From Bog-257 sp963805985 (GTDB lineage Bacteria; Acidobacteriota; Terriglobia; Terriglobales; Acidobacteriaceae): 64,000 bases of DNA. A model generated the notes under the pieces. That model was given only the letters and a program-made list of their open reading frames with translations. It searched no databases and was not told the DNA's origin. This document shows, piece after piece, positions 7,433-16,818 of the stretch. Every line of letters begins with the position of its first letter. The stretch's first letter is position 1. Made by a program: the position numbers and the translations under genes. The stretch is from NCBI GenBank assembly GCA_963805985.1, contig CAWDWG010000005.1, forward strand, positions 124,001 through 188,000. The letters run 5' to 3'.

Positions 7433-8267
7433 TTTTGCTGTTCCTCAACGACAACCGCGTCGGCGCGCTGATGCGCTGGAAGTGGGCCTGCTTCGTGTGC
7501 TGGCGATAGTCCGGGCCTTCGATCTCAACCTTCTTGCACATTTCGTGCAGGCGCGAGCGCATGCGTTCGCCAATACGATCGCCGAGCGTCTCGCGGCGCG
7601 CAGCGCGATCGGCAGCGGAATAGCTGCGCGGATTGTCATCCTCCAGCTTGTCCTGCTCCGGCTTGTCGGGAAAATTGGTGGTGATGATGGTGGTCTTGTT
7701 CTCGTTATAGCGGCTGTTGAGGATGTAGTTGACGGTATCGAAGACCCACTCGGTGGTGCGCACCGCGCCCAGCTCGTCGAGCACCAGCACTTCGGCGTCG
7801 AAGATGGGCCGCAGAATCTCCATCTCGGTTGCCTGCACCGACGAGTTGTAGGAGTTCTGGATCGACTTCAGCAGCTCGCGATAATCGCAGAAGTGGCAGT
7901 GAATGCCTTTCTCGTGAATCAGGTCCTTGAGGATGCCGATGGCGAGATGCGTCTTGCCGACGCCCACCGAGCCGACGAACAGCAGGCCTGTTTTTTCGAC
8001 CGGATATTCCTCCACAAAACGGCCGGCGAAGTTGCGAGCGCGCACGATGCTGGCCTGGTTCTTGTCGTCGGGATCGTACTGGAAGTTGGCCAGATCGCAA
8101 TGCTCGTAGCGCGGTGGGATGTGCGCCGCCGCCAGCAGGCGTTCGGCGCGGCCTTTCACGCGGCAATCACAGCGCACCGCTTCGCGCTCTTTGCCGCGCT
8201 CGACGGTCTTCCATCCCGTTCCGCCGCAGATCGCACAAACTTCAGCTTGAGCCGTCACAACAGTCAT
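7416..8267 (-). CDS. DnaC/IstB-like AAA+ ATPase (helicase-loader type)
   Basis: 283 residues. An N-terminal zinc-binding knuckle (CAICGG at 11-16, CDC at 33-35) precedes an AAA+ core. Walker A is GSVGVGKTH and Walker B is VLVLDELG; sensor 1 is TTIITTNFP. This is the architecture of DnaC/DnaI-type helicase loaders, which place the replicative DnaB helicase on DNA; IstB transposase helpers share the core. No istA or other transposase gene lies nearby, which favours a chromosomal loader. The N-terminal zinc module is like that of DnaI-type loaders. The C-terminal 40 residues are basic. Its stop codon falls in a palindromic repeat, so the last few residues may not be ancestral. Confidence 0.85.
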   Translation of the reverse strand: MTVVTAQAEVCAICGGTGWKTVERGKEREAVRCDCRVKGRAERLLAAAHIPPRYEHCDLANFQYDPDDKNQASIVRARNFAGRFVEEYPVEKTGLLFVGSVGVGKTHLAIGILKDLIHEKGIHCHFCDYRELLKSIQNSYNSSVQATEMEILRPIFDAEVLVLDELGAVRTTEWVFDTVNYILNSRYNENKTTIITTNFPDKPEQDKLEDDNPRSYSAADRAARRETLGDRIGERMRSRLHEMCKKVEIEGPDYRQHTKQAHFQRISAPTRLSLRNSKREAGD

Positions 8268-8582
8268 CCTGCAGCCAGACTACGATTGTTGCGGAGCGGC
8301 TTGCAACCTCTCCGCCGCTAAGAATCAGGCGGAGTTGTTGATGTCCGGTGGAAATCAGGAAACGCCTGTGCAAATGCCGAGAACTTACCCGGCGGGCGAA
8401 CGCACACCACACCACTACGCTAGAGTGGCTTGTGCTCCTTGAGCACAGGGTCTAATTTCGACGCCCGGCGGAGCCTCGACCTGAGAGACGGCAAATTGTC
8501 CCTGCGGCCTCCTGAGGCCGAATCCGGCGGTATTCCCGTTTTGGGATTTCCGGCTGCCGGGCAGGCAGCCGCTAACCTTCGA
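8268..8582. other. Intergenic region with a run of small perfect hairpins
   Basis: No gene seen. Several perfect stems: CCACT/AGTGG (8412-8428), TGTGCTC-CTT-GAGCACA (8431-8447), CGGCCTC-CT-GAGGCCG (8505-8520) and GGCTGCC-GGGCA-GGCAGCC (8552-8570). The last lies just 12 bases beyond the higA stop and could help end the higBA transcript. Confidence 0.5.
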
Positions 8583-8897
8583 CTAAGCGGCTTGGTGATG
8601 AGGGCGAATTTTCTTGACCTGGGCTCCCATTGTATCTCTCGCTATGGCGAGTTCGTACGCCGATTGCAGGTTCATCCAAAACTCGGACGTGGTGCCCAGG
8701 AATCTTCCCAGGCGCAACGCCATGTCGGCGCTGATACCGCGCTTGCGCAGGACGATATCGTTCACGGTTTGGCAGTTGACGCCCACAGCTTTGGCCAGCC
8801 GGTAGCCCGAGATCTTCATCGGCTTCAGGAATTCCTCAGCCAGTATTTCTCCAGGGTGAACCGCCCAGCCGGCGGGCTTGCGGCGTTCTAGAGCCAT
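8583..8897 (-). CDS. higA: HigA-family antitoxin (XRE regulator)
   Basis: 104 residues typical of HigA/VapI: HPGEILAEEFLKPMKISGYRLAKAVGV..., with an XRE helix-turn-helix at about 29-65 (SGYRLAKAVGVNCQTVNDIVLRKRGIS) and the conserved RLGRFLGTTSEFWMNLQ segment. It should neutralise the HigB toxin encoded 18 bases upstream and repress the shared promoter. Toxin-first order is the usual arrangement for higBA. Confidence 0.92.
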   Translation of the reverse strand: MALERRKPAGWAVHPGEILAEEFLKPMKISGYRLAKAVGVNCQTVNDIVLRKRGISADMALRLGRFLGTTSEFWMNLQSAYELAIARDTMGAQVKKIRPHHQAA

Positions 8898-8915
8898 TGG
8901 TAGGTCCTCAATCCA

Positions 8916-9200
8916 CTAGTGATAGTCGGTAATCTCGACATCATAGACATTGCCATCACGCCACACGAAGCAGATGCGGAACTGATCGTTGATACGAATA
9001 GAGTGCTGTCCGGTCCGATCGCCGACGAGGGCATGCAATCTGTTGCCCGGCGGAACTCGCAAGTCTTCCAGTTTCCCTGCGCCGTCCAGCATGGCTAATT
9101 TGCGCTTGATTGTGTCGCGAAGATTAGCAGGCGGCCATTTCCCCGGCTTTTCATCCTCCCAAAACCTTCGCGTCTGTTCATCCGCAAATGACTTGATCAC
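8916..9200 (-). CDS. higB: HigB-family RelE/ParE-fold toxin
   Basis: 94 residues matching the compact HigB/RelE plasmid-maintenance killer family: MIKSFADEQTRRFWEDEK, then KRKLAMLDGAGKLEDLRVPPGNRLHAL, and SIRINDQFRICFVWRDGNVYDVEITDYH, which carries the conserved IRINDQFRICF strand and the terminal DYH. Family members are mRNA interferases acting on translating ribosomes. It is the first gene of a two-gene unit with higA downstream. The upstream 84 bases separate it from pntB. Near-complete length and intact key residues suggest a functional toxin. Confidence 0.92.
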   Translation of the reverse strand: MIKSFADEQTRRFWEDEKPGKWPPANLRDTIKRKLAMLDGAGKLEDLRVPPGNRLHALVGDRTGQHSIRINDQFRICFVWRDGNVYDVEITDYH

Positions 9201-9284
9201 GCGATCAAACCCAGATTACGACAGGTCATTATGCATGTCAAGCATGAATACATGCTGAGGATGAATAGAGGAATAGCGCCAGTA

Positions 9285-10675
<1,391 letters not shown>

Positions 10676-10679
<4 letters not shown>

Positions 10680-10972
10680 GATTGTTTCGACCCGCGCGAT
10701 TTGAACATGCGCACCATGCGGGCGGTAATCAGGAATCCGCCCACCATGTTGCTGAACGAAGCCGCGACCGCGATGGCACCCAGCACCGTGGTCAGTTGCG
10801 TCTCTTGCCGCCCTGCGATGATGATGGCGGCAACCACCACAATCGCGTCGAGAGCGTTGGTTAGCGACATCAGGGGCGTGTGGAGCAGGGGTGAAACGGC
10901 CCTGATCACGCCAAACCCCACAAACCCGGCGAGGATGAAGACATAGAGATTAGAAATAAAATCCGGTGGCAT
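10676..10972 (-). CDS. pntA2: NAD(P) transhydrogenase alpha-2 subunit (membrane domain)
   Basis: 98 residues from ATG 10972, which has AGGAAG a few bases upstream; a longer in-frame version would start at 11020. The product is the short membrane part of the split alpha subunit: MPPDFISNLYVFILAGFVGFGVI, TPLMSLTNALDAIVVV and SFSNMVGGFLITARMVRMF, three helices. It contributes to the proton channel with PntB. It lies between pntA (48-base gap) and pntB (4-base overlap). The split three-gene form is usual outside enterobacteria. Confidence 0.94.
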
Positions 10973-11020
10973 TTGCTTCCTCTCCATTTCCCGGCGGCTC
11001 GGCCCGCCGAACATGAACAA

Positions 11021-12190
11021 TTATTTCGCCGCCAATGCGGGCAGATTGAAAACCTCGCGCACGCGCTGGTTCACGATCTCGCCGTCCTGGGTGACCAGAG
11101 TGCTGCGCGTGATCTCGTCCTCCATATTCAGCTGCAGCTTGCCGTCCTTCACCAGCTGCGCGAGAAAATTGGCAAGGTTTTTCGCATAGACCTGGCTGGC
11201 GTGATAGGGCACCGTGCCGGCCGCATTAATGAGTCCGACGATGGTGACGCCATGCTCCACGATAGTTTCGCCGGGCTGCGTCAACTCACAGTTGCCGCCG
11301 CGCTCGGCAGCAAGATCGACAATCACCGAACCAGGCGCCATCCCCGCGACCATCTCTTTGGTGACCAGCACTGGGGACTTCTTACCGGGAACGACGGCGG
11401 TCGTGATCACCACATCACTCTCTGCGACGACTTTGCCCAGCAGCTCGCGCTGGCGCTTATAGAAGGCTTCGTCCTGCGCCTTGGCATAGCCGCCCGCGTC
11501 CTGCGCATCGGCCACCTCAATCGGCAGCTCAACGAATCTTGCGCCCAGGCTTTGCACCTGCTCTTTAACCACGGGGCGCAGATCGTACGCCGAGACGACT
11601 GCACCAAGGCGCTTCGCCGTCGCGATCGCCTGCAGGCCGGCGACCCCCGCACCAATGATCAGCACGCGCGAAGGAGTGATTGTGCCCGCCGCCGTCGTCA
11701 TCATGGGGAAGATCCGAGGCAGCTTGTCGGCGCCCACGATGACCGCTTTGTAGCCGGCGATATTGGCCATTGATGAAAGCGCGTCCATGCTCTGCGCGCG
11801 AGTGATGCGCGGCATCAACTCGACCGAGAACGACGTCGCGCCCGTAGCAGCAATCTCCTGGAGAGTGCGAGCGTCGCCCAGCGGGCGCAGGAAGCCGATC
11901 AGAATCTGACCGCGGCGGAGCAATGCCATGTCGCTGCCGCCGGTGCGGTCGTTCGCACCGTGCGACAGTACTTGCAGGATAATGTCGGCGGTACCGAAGA
12001 CATCGGCTCGGGTGGGCAGGATCTTGGCGCCTTTATCGACGTATTGCGCGTCGAGATAACCGGCCTCGCTGCCGGCCCCCGCCTCGATCACGACCTCCAA
12101 CCCCAGCTTGGCGAGACTGGCAATCACGCCCGGCACCAGCGCCACGCGCCGCTCCCCCGGATAAATCTCGCGGGGAACTCCGACAATCAT
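11021..12190 (-). CDS. pntA: NAD(P) transhydrogenase alpha-1 subunit (NAD-binding domain I)
   Basis: 389 residues related to alanine dehydrogenase. It begins MIVGVPREIYPGERRVALVPG and has the NAD-binding loop VLIIGAGVAGLQAIATAKRLGA near the middle, then VVITTAVVPGKKSPVLVTKEMV and VDLAAERGGNCELTQPGE. Domain I is soluble on the cytoplasmic side and exchanges hydride with PntB domain III. A strong AAGGAGG lies before ATG 12190. First gene of the pnt operon; the roughly 180-base upstream gap presumably holds the promoter, though none is clear by eye. Confidence 0.95.
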   Translation of the reverse strand: MIVGVPREIYPGERRVALVPGVIASLAKLGLEVVIEAGAGSEAGYLDAQYVDKGAKILPTRADVFGTADIILQVLSHGANDRTGGSDMALLRRGQILIGFLRPLGDARTLQEIAATGATSFSVELMPRITRAQSMDALSSMANIAGYKAVIVGADKLPRIFPMMTTAAGTITPSRVLIIGAGVAGLQAIATAKRLGAVVSAYDLRPVVKEQVQSLGARFVELPIEVADAQDAGGYAKAQDEAFYKRQRELLGKVVAESDVVITTAVVPGKKSPVLVTKEMVAGMAPGSVIVDLAAERGGNCELTQPGETIVEHGVTIVGLINAAGTVPYHASQVYAKNLANFLAQLVKDGKLQLNMEDEITRSTLVTQDGEIVNQRVREVFNLPALAAK

Positions 12191-12369
12191 AGGGCCTCCT
12201 TGGATTGAGCCACTGGCCTGGCTGCCAAAGAAAACTTTTGGACGCAGATGTACCCCAACAGCTGCCGGCAGCCAGAAGGAGCATTCTACGCAGCGTATCG
12301 GGAAAGTCCAGTGTTGTGAGACGGAGAGATGTTTAGGCTTGCGGCACCGAAGGTCGACTGCTTGATCCG

Positions 12370-12753
12370 TCAGTACTGGCCATGCGGAATGAGCTGGCCT
12401 TTCGACGGATCGCGATTGTATTCATAAACCCAGGCCAGCAAATGGCGACGGTCATCGAGCCAAACCATGCGCTTCTTGCGCACGAAGAGGCTTCGGCCAG
12501 GATGACGCTCGTCGAATTCTTCGAAAATATCGAGTCTGCGGAGCAGGTTCATCCCACCCGCCAATTCGTACACTTGTCCGACCACCTTCGACGGACCTGA
12601 ACTGAAGATCGCGCCGGGATAATCATCAAAGGCATATAAGCTGCCGGCGGTCCAGCCATCACCCAGCAGGCGCAGTTTGCGGACGGCGCGCGCGATCTCG
12701 GCCGGGGCGTGACCGGACATCAGCGTTCCGTAAACGAAGAGATAGTTGGTCAT
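12370..12753 (-). CDS. Gamma-glutamylcyclotransferase-like (AIG2/YtfP family) protein
   Basis: 127 residues of the GGCT fold. YLFVYGTLMSGHA is the substrate-binding YGTL loop, followed by GSLYAFDDYPGAIF, KVVGQVYEL and LRRLDIFEEFDERHPGRSLFVRK, which holds the candidate catalytic Glu residues. Members act on gamma-glutamyl amines or remain uncharacterised. It is a single gene between pnt and the zinc-ribbon gene; no operon partner defines its substrate. Confidence 0.85.
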   Translation of the reverse strand: MTNYLFVYGTLMSGHAPAEIARAVRKLRLLGDGWTAGSLYAFDDYPGAIFSSGPSKVVGQVYELAGGMNLLRRLDIFEEFDERHPGRSLFVRKKRMVWLDDRRHLLAWVYEYNRDPSKGQLIPHGQY

Positions 12754-12791
12754 AATGATCGCGATCGTGGCATCAACGACTACCGACGCTG

Positions 12792-13445
12792 CTAGGGCAT
12801 GATAATGCGGCTACCCGCCTCGGGGGCGGTGTCACCCGGTCCGGTCGCCGGAAAGCGCTCGTGCATGAAATCAATGAACCCGCGCGCCAGCGGCCGACCC
12901 GATGTGTGCAGCGAAATCCATCGCAAGGCAAACACCAGCACCTTCAGGACGTCGCGATCCTTCAGCGAAGTGTAGCCCTGGTGCTGCGATTCCACATGGC
13001 GAAACTCCCGCAGCAGTTCGTTGAGGACATTGATAATGTGCTGTTGCGCCGGATTGGGAGTCGATTCCTGGTAGACCAGACCGGAGGCCAGCAGAGTCTG
13101 GTAGCTCTTGGCCATGTTGGACAGCGCGCCGATCAGGTCGCGGTCATGCAGGTTGCGGTCCGAGTGCGTAATTCGGGCCAGCGTCTGCGCAATCCCCGCC
13201 ACCAGCGGCTCATGCATCGCCAGAAAGTCCTGGCCGACTTCGACGGCGGGAAACAGCTCCAACGGCAGCGGCCCGGCGAACTCGCGCGGCTTCTCATGCT
13301 GGCGTGCCTGCTGCAGGTAGGGACACTCCGAGGGGCAATCGAGCGTGACCTCACGCTGTTCGCCGCAGCATTGGGCGCAGATCCGGTCGTGCAGGGCCAG
13401 ACAAAAGCGTTTTTCCTTGCGAGTATGGCAAACCGGACAGCTCAA
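12792..13445 (-). CDS. Zinc-ribbon protein of unknown function
   Basis: 217 residues, family not recognised by name. The N-terminal 40 residues form a cysteine-rich knuckle: CPVC (3-6), then Cys15, CAQCC (about 24-28), Cys37 and Cys41. The rest is helical and has no signal peptide or membrane segment: AMHEPLVAGIAQTLARITHSDRNLHDRDLIGALSNMAKSYQTL, then VLNELLREFRHVESQHQGYTSLKDRDVLKVLVFALRW. The composition looks like a cytoplasmic scaffold or nucleic-acid-associated protein. It lies alone, divergent from the HU gene across a 226-base gap. Confidence 0.7.
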   Translation of the reverse strand: MSCPVCHTRKEKRFCLALHDRICAQCCGEQREVTLDCPSECPYLQQARQHEKPREFAGPLPLELFPAVEVGQDFLAMHEPLVAGIAQTLARITHSDRNLHDRDLIGALSNMAKSYQTLLASGLVYQESTPNPAQQHIINVLNELLREFRHVESQHQGYTSLKDRDVLKVLVFALRWISLHTSGRPLARGFIDFMHERFPATGPGDTAPEAGSRIIMP

Positions 13446-13590
13446 CCATCACCTCGGCGACAGGCTTCGGGAAGGTCGAAGCCTCATTCATTATGACATT
13501 CCGGTCAGGGGCAACGCCGGAAACCGCATGGACGTTGACTTTTCGAGCGCCACCTGTGGAAAAACCGCATGAAATATGGTCGAAAATGCT

Positions 13591-13618
13591 TTGCACGCGT
13601 GAAGGCTTGGTATACGAT
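13591..13618 (+). promoter_or_regulatory. Probable promoter of the HU gene
   Basis: TTGCAC (13591-13596) and TACGAT (13613-13618) with 16-base spacing, 53 bases before the HU start codon. The 5' untranslated region ends with a strong AAGGAGG. Confidence 0.4.
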
Positions 13619-13671
13619 AACGCACAAGTCGAGCATTCTTACGGCTCAATAACCTTCAAGGAGGATTACGA

Positions 13672-13965
13672 ATGGCAACTGGCATGACCAAGACCCAGCT
13701 CGTCCGCCACATGGCTGAGAAAAACGAGCTAAGCAATAAGCAGGCGGCTGCGTTTCTAGACGCGCTGGCGGAAGTAGCTATCAAAGAGACGAAGAAGAGC
13801 GGTGTATTCATCGTTCCGGGTCTGGGCCGTTTGGTGAAGTCCAACCGCAAAGCGCGCATGGGACGCAATCCGCAGACCGGCGAGGCAATCAAAATTCCTG
13901 CCAAGGTCGTGGTGAAGTTCCGCGTGGCCAAGGCCGCCAAAGACTCGATCGCACCCAAGAAGTAG
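13672..13965 (+). CDS. hup: HU-family DNA-binding protein
   Basis: 97 residues of the HU/IHF fold. It begins MATGMTKTQLVRHMAEKNELSNKQAAAFLDAL; the beta-arm is GLGRLVKSNRKARMGRNPQTGEAIKIPAKVVVKF, with the conserved RNPQTGE and proline for DNA intercalation. It acts as a dimeric nucleoid protein that bends DNA. AAGGAGG sits 8 bases before ATG. It has its own apparent promoter and a strong terminator, so it is monocistronic, as expected for an abundant protein. Confidence 0.95.
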   Translation: MATGMTKTQLVRHMAEKNELSNKQAAAFLDALAEVAIKETKKSGVFIVPGLGRLVKSNRKARMGRNPQTGEAIKIPAKVVVKFRVAKAAKDSIAPKK

Positions 13966-13987
13966 TTCGTGTGTTTCCCATATCCCG

Positions 13988-14010
13988 GGCCGGCCTCGTG
14001 CCGGCCTTTT
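13988..14010 (+). terminator. Rho-independent terminator of the HU gene
   Basis: GGCCGGC-CTCGT-GCCGGCC, a perfect 7-bp GC stem with a 5-base loop followed directly by TTTT, 22 bases after the HU stop. Confidence 0.8.
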
Positions 14011-14048
14011 CATTGTGCGCGGCTATCAGCCACCAGCCGGCGACTATG

Positions 14049-14147
14049 CAGGCCGCTGAAAAAAACATGCTGAAGCGTGGTTTTCGGGTAGAGCTGGCCT
14101 TCCGGCCGGCGTCTAAACCGCTTATTTCTTTTTCGGAGTCGGCTTCA
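14049..14147. repeat. Family A inverted-repeat element, truncated copy
   Basis: Begins CAGGCCGCTGAAAAAA and shares the internal order of the next copy (GGTAGAGCTGGCCTTCCGGCC palindrome, then CCGCTTATTT, then GAGTCGGCTTCA). It stops abruptly where the full copy at 14148 begins, as if the second element inserted into or recombined with the first. Confidence 0.6.
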
Positions 14148-14284
14148 CAGGCTGCTGAAAAACTCGATGCGACACAGATCGGGTAGTGCTGGCCTTCAGG
14201 CCAGCGTTCAAGCCGTTTATTTTCTGTTTGAGTCGGCTTCAGCCGACGACACGCGAGTCGCGCAACCAGTTTTTCGGCAGCCTG
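14148..14284. repeat. Family A inverted-repeat element, full copy
   Basis: 137 bp bounded by CAGGCTGCTGAAAAACT and AGTTTTTCGGCAGCCTG, 16 of 17 positions matching as an inverted repeat. Inside are two palindromes, GCTGGCCTTCAGGCCAGC and GTCGGCTTCAGCCGAC. Related copies lie at 25583, 48312 and (diverged interior) 61293. No coding capacity. MITE-like in form. Confidence 0.7.
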
Positions 14285-14355
14285 TATAGCTGGGCACAAT
14301 CGCAGTTCGAATTCTCTGCTTTGAATTCGATCACTTCGTGCTAGAGTGGCCTCGC

Positions 14356-14736
14356 ATGAAGCTCGAATACCTTGCCGAAGGCTCGCCCGATTGTCCCCTG
14401 ATCCGCCTTTTTGAATTCGATGCGACGGGCGCCAGTCGCCTGCGCGAAGCGTTCCGCTCACTGGCCGATGGCTCGCGCCAGGACATCCCATTGCACGAAG
14501 AGTGGTGGGTGGAGTCGATTGCGGGGTGCCATCTCGACCTGCGCCTGGGAACGCGAGATTTAGGCGTTGTCGAGCGATTGCCCTCGAAGTTTGAATGTGT
14601 ACTAACGGCGGAAGAATGGTCAGAGATCGCTGCCAAGGTCGATCCCTTCTGCACTGGACAATCGCTCGAGAATTTCGCGTGGCTGGATGAAGAGGGAGAA
14701 GCATCGTTGCTGCTCACGCCAAGCGGCAGGTGGTAG
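14356..14736 (+). CDS. Hypothetical protein, 126 residues
   Basis: Start ATG 14356 preferred over an in-frame GTG at 14338. Acidic soluble protein without signal peptide or membrane segment: MKLEYLAEGSPDCPLIRLFEFD, then DIPLHEEWWVESIAGCHLDLRLGTRDLGV, and a C-terminal LDEEGEASLLLTPSGRW. No family recognised. It ends 14 bases from the convergent helicase gene. Base composition is like its neighbours, and the ordered strand/helix-like sequence supports a real gene. Confidence 0.6.
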   Translation: MKLEYLAEGSPDCPLIRLFEFDATGASRLREAFRSLADGSRQDIPLHEEWWVESIAGCHLDLRLGTRDLGVVERLPSKFECVLTAEEWSEIAAKVDPFCTGQSLENFAWLDEEGEASLLLTPSGRW

Positions 14737-14750
14737 CACCGTCAAACGCC

Positions 14751-16760
14751 TTATGCACCGAAGAACTTCTCCACCTCTTTCATGTCAGTCGTCCGACTGT
14801 ATTTCGGCAGGCTGTTCAGAAACACGTTCCCGTACTGCTTCTTCAGGATGCGGTTGTCGAGCAGGCACAGCAGCCCGCGATCGTGCAGCGAACGGATCAA
14901 TCGCCCAAAACCCTGCTTCAGCGAAATTACCGCACCGGGAACCTGATACTCGTAAAACGCATTGCCCCCGTCTTCATCAATGGCTTTGACCCGCGCTGCC
15001 ACGACCGGATCGTTCGGCACCGCGAACGGCAGCTTATCGATGATCACGCAACTCAGCTGCTCACCCTGCACATCGACGCCTTGCCAAAAGGACGACGTCG
15101 CGAACAGCACGGCGTTCGGCGTCATGCGGAACTCTTCCAGCAGCGCATTCTTGGGCGCGTTGCCTTGCAGCAGCATCGGGAAGCCGATCTCGCCCAGCAG
15201 ACTTTCGTACAGCTGATGCATCAATGCGTAGCTGGTGAAGAGACAGAAGGCGCGTCCCCGGGTTATCTCCAGCAGGCGGCGTACGCGCTGCGAGGCCTGC
15301 TCCACGAAGCGCGGATCGCGTGGATCGGGCAAATCAGGAGGAACGTAAAGCAGCGCCTGGCTCTCGTAATCGAAATGCGACGGCACCACCAGCTCGCGAG
15401 CGTGCTGGATGCCCAGCCGGTTGCGGATATATTCAAATCCGCCCGCGACGGCGAGCGTCGCCGACGTGAGGATCGCGGACTCGAGATGCTCGAAGAGCAC
15501 ATTGCGCAGGATGTCGGACACGGTGATCGGCGTGGCCTGCAGGAAAACATTGTGCTGGCCGCCGCGCCGGCCTCTGGCTTCGCCTGGTCTTGACGAGTGG
15601 AAGTCGCCCCGGCGCTCAATCCAGAAAACCGTGTTCCGCTGTTGCTCCTCAAGAATGAAGCCCAGTTGAACCTTCAGCTCGTCTACGCGACGCGACAGCG
15701 CGTGGACCTCGTCCGGCTTTTTAGGAATGGCTTGCAGCTCGGTATAGAGATGCAATAGCGCATTCTGCAAGCCGAGATACTCTTCGCCGTTTTCCTCCAG
15801 AAACTCGGCGCGATTTTCAAAAGCGAAGCGGCCCTCCCCTGGCGGGAGCAACGCAAAAAACAGCTGCGAATGCTGGCGAACCGTCGCCGACGCTTGCAAC
15901 ACATCGGCAACCGGAATGTCGGCGCGGCGCAGCGTGTTCTCAACATCGCGCAGCAGATCGTCGACCTTCAGATTGGAAACGGTCACGCCAAAGTAGTCGG
16001 CTGCGACGTCTTCCAGTTCGTGCGCTTCGTCGAAGACAACGATGGCAGCATCGGGCAGCACGCCGGCGTCAGGCGCGCGGTCCGATGCGGACTTAATCGC
16101 CAGGTCAGCGCAGAACAGGTGATGGTTGACGATGATGATGTCGCTCTCGGCAGCGCGGCGGCGCATCTCGGTAATGAAGCAGCGATCAAACTGCTGGCAC
16201 TCCGAGCCGATACAGCGATCGGTGCGGGCGTCGAGCTTGGGCCACAGGTGGCTCGTCTCCGGCAGATCGGCAAGCTCGGCGCGATCGCCCGTCTCGGTCG
16301 TCTTCTCCCATTCGCTGATGATGTGGAAGTGGTTGATCTCCTCCAGCCCGTTCAGCACCGGCTGCGAGGTGAGATCGTAAAGTTTCTTGCGGCAAAGATA
16401 ATTGCCGCGACCTTTCATGTAGCAGACGCGCAGCTCGCCGAGATGCTCCTTCAGGAACGGAATGTCTTTGAAGAAGAGCTGCTCCTGCAGCGTTTTCGTG
16501 CCGGTCGAAATGATGACGCGCTTGCCCGATCGAATGACCGGCAACAGATAGGCCAGCGTCTTTCCGGTACCGGTGCCGGCTTCGACGATGAGATGCCGCC
16601 GTTCCTGCAATGCCTGCTCGACGGCTTCGGCCATTTGCAGTTGGCCGCGGCGAAATTCGTATGCGGGATGCGTGCGCGCCAGCAATCCTCCCGGGCCGAA
16701 GAACTGAAACAGCGACGGGAGGCGCGCAGCCAATGCGGCGGATTGTGAGCTGGAAGACAC
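14751..16760 (-). CDS. DinG/YoaA-type ATP-dependent DNA helicase (XPD-like, iron-sulfur)
   Basis: About 669 residues from a GTG at 16760. A longer in-frame reading exists but its N-terminus is only the antisense of der. Superfamily 2 motifs: EAGTGTGKT (Walker A, about 59-67), VFDEAHE (about 238-244), SATLAVAGGFEYIRNRLG, and SFWQGVDVQGEQLSCVIIDKLPF near the C-terminus, with GRLIRS. Four Cys near residues 123, 186, 193 and 218 (NYLCRKK, GSECQQFDRC, HLFCADL) match the 4Fe-4S site of XPD-type helicases. Family members unwind DNA 5' to 3', including R-loops and repair intermediates. Transcribed divergently from der with about 58 bases between start codons. Confidence 0.9.
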   Translation of the reverse strand: MSSSSQSAALAARLPSLFQFFGPGGLLARTHPAYEFRRGQLQMAEAVEQALQERRHLIVEAGTGTGKTLAYLLPVIRSGKRVIISTGTKTLQEQLFFKDIPFLKEHLGELRVCYMKGRGNYLCRKKLYDLTSQPVLNGLEEINHFHIISEWEKTTETGDRAELADLPETSHLWPKLDARTDRCIGSECQQFDRCFITEMRRRAAESDIIIVNHHLFCADLAIKSASDRAPDAGVLPDAAIVVFDEAHELEDVAADYFGVTVSNLKVDDLLRDVENTLRRADIPVADVLQASATVRQHSQLFFALLPPGEGRFAFENRAEFLEENGEEYLGLQNALLHLYTELQAIPKKPDEVHALSRRVDELKVQLGFILEEQQRNTVFWIERRGDFHSSRPGEARGRRGGQHNVFLQATPITVSDILRNVLFEHLESAILTSATLAVAGGFEYIRNRLGIQHARELVVPSHFDYESQALLYVPPDLPDPRDPRFVEQASQRVRRLLEITRGRAFCLFTSYALMHQLYESLLGEIGFPMLLQGNAPKNALLEEFRMTPNAVLFATSSFWQGVDVQGEQLSCVIIDKLPFAVPNDPVVAARVKAIDEDGGNAFYEYQVPGAVISLKQGFGRLIRSLHDRGLLCLLDNRILKKQYGNVFLNSLPKYSRTTDMKEVEKFFGA

Positions 16761-16818
16761 GGAGGTGGGAACCGTGTTCCTATAATAGCTGTTTGAACTA
16801 GAGCGTCTGAAGGAGCCG

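Noticed and set aside
7416..8267. IstB transposition helper
   Set aside because: No istA-like transposase or insertion-sequence ends flank the gene, and the N-terminal zinc knuckle favours a DnaC/DnaI-type loader.
8391..8475. Fold resembling a tRNA or other structured RNA near paired CGGGCG/CGCCCG sequences
   Set aside because: No cloverleaf with a proper anticodon loop, D-arm or T-arm consensus could be drawn on either strand.
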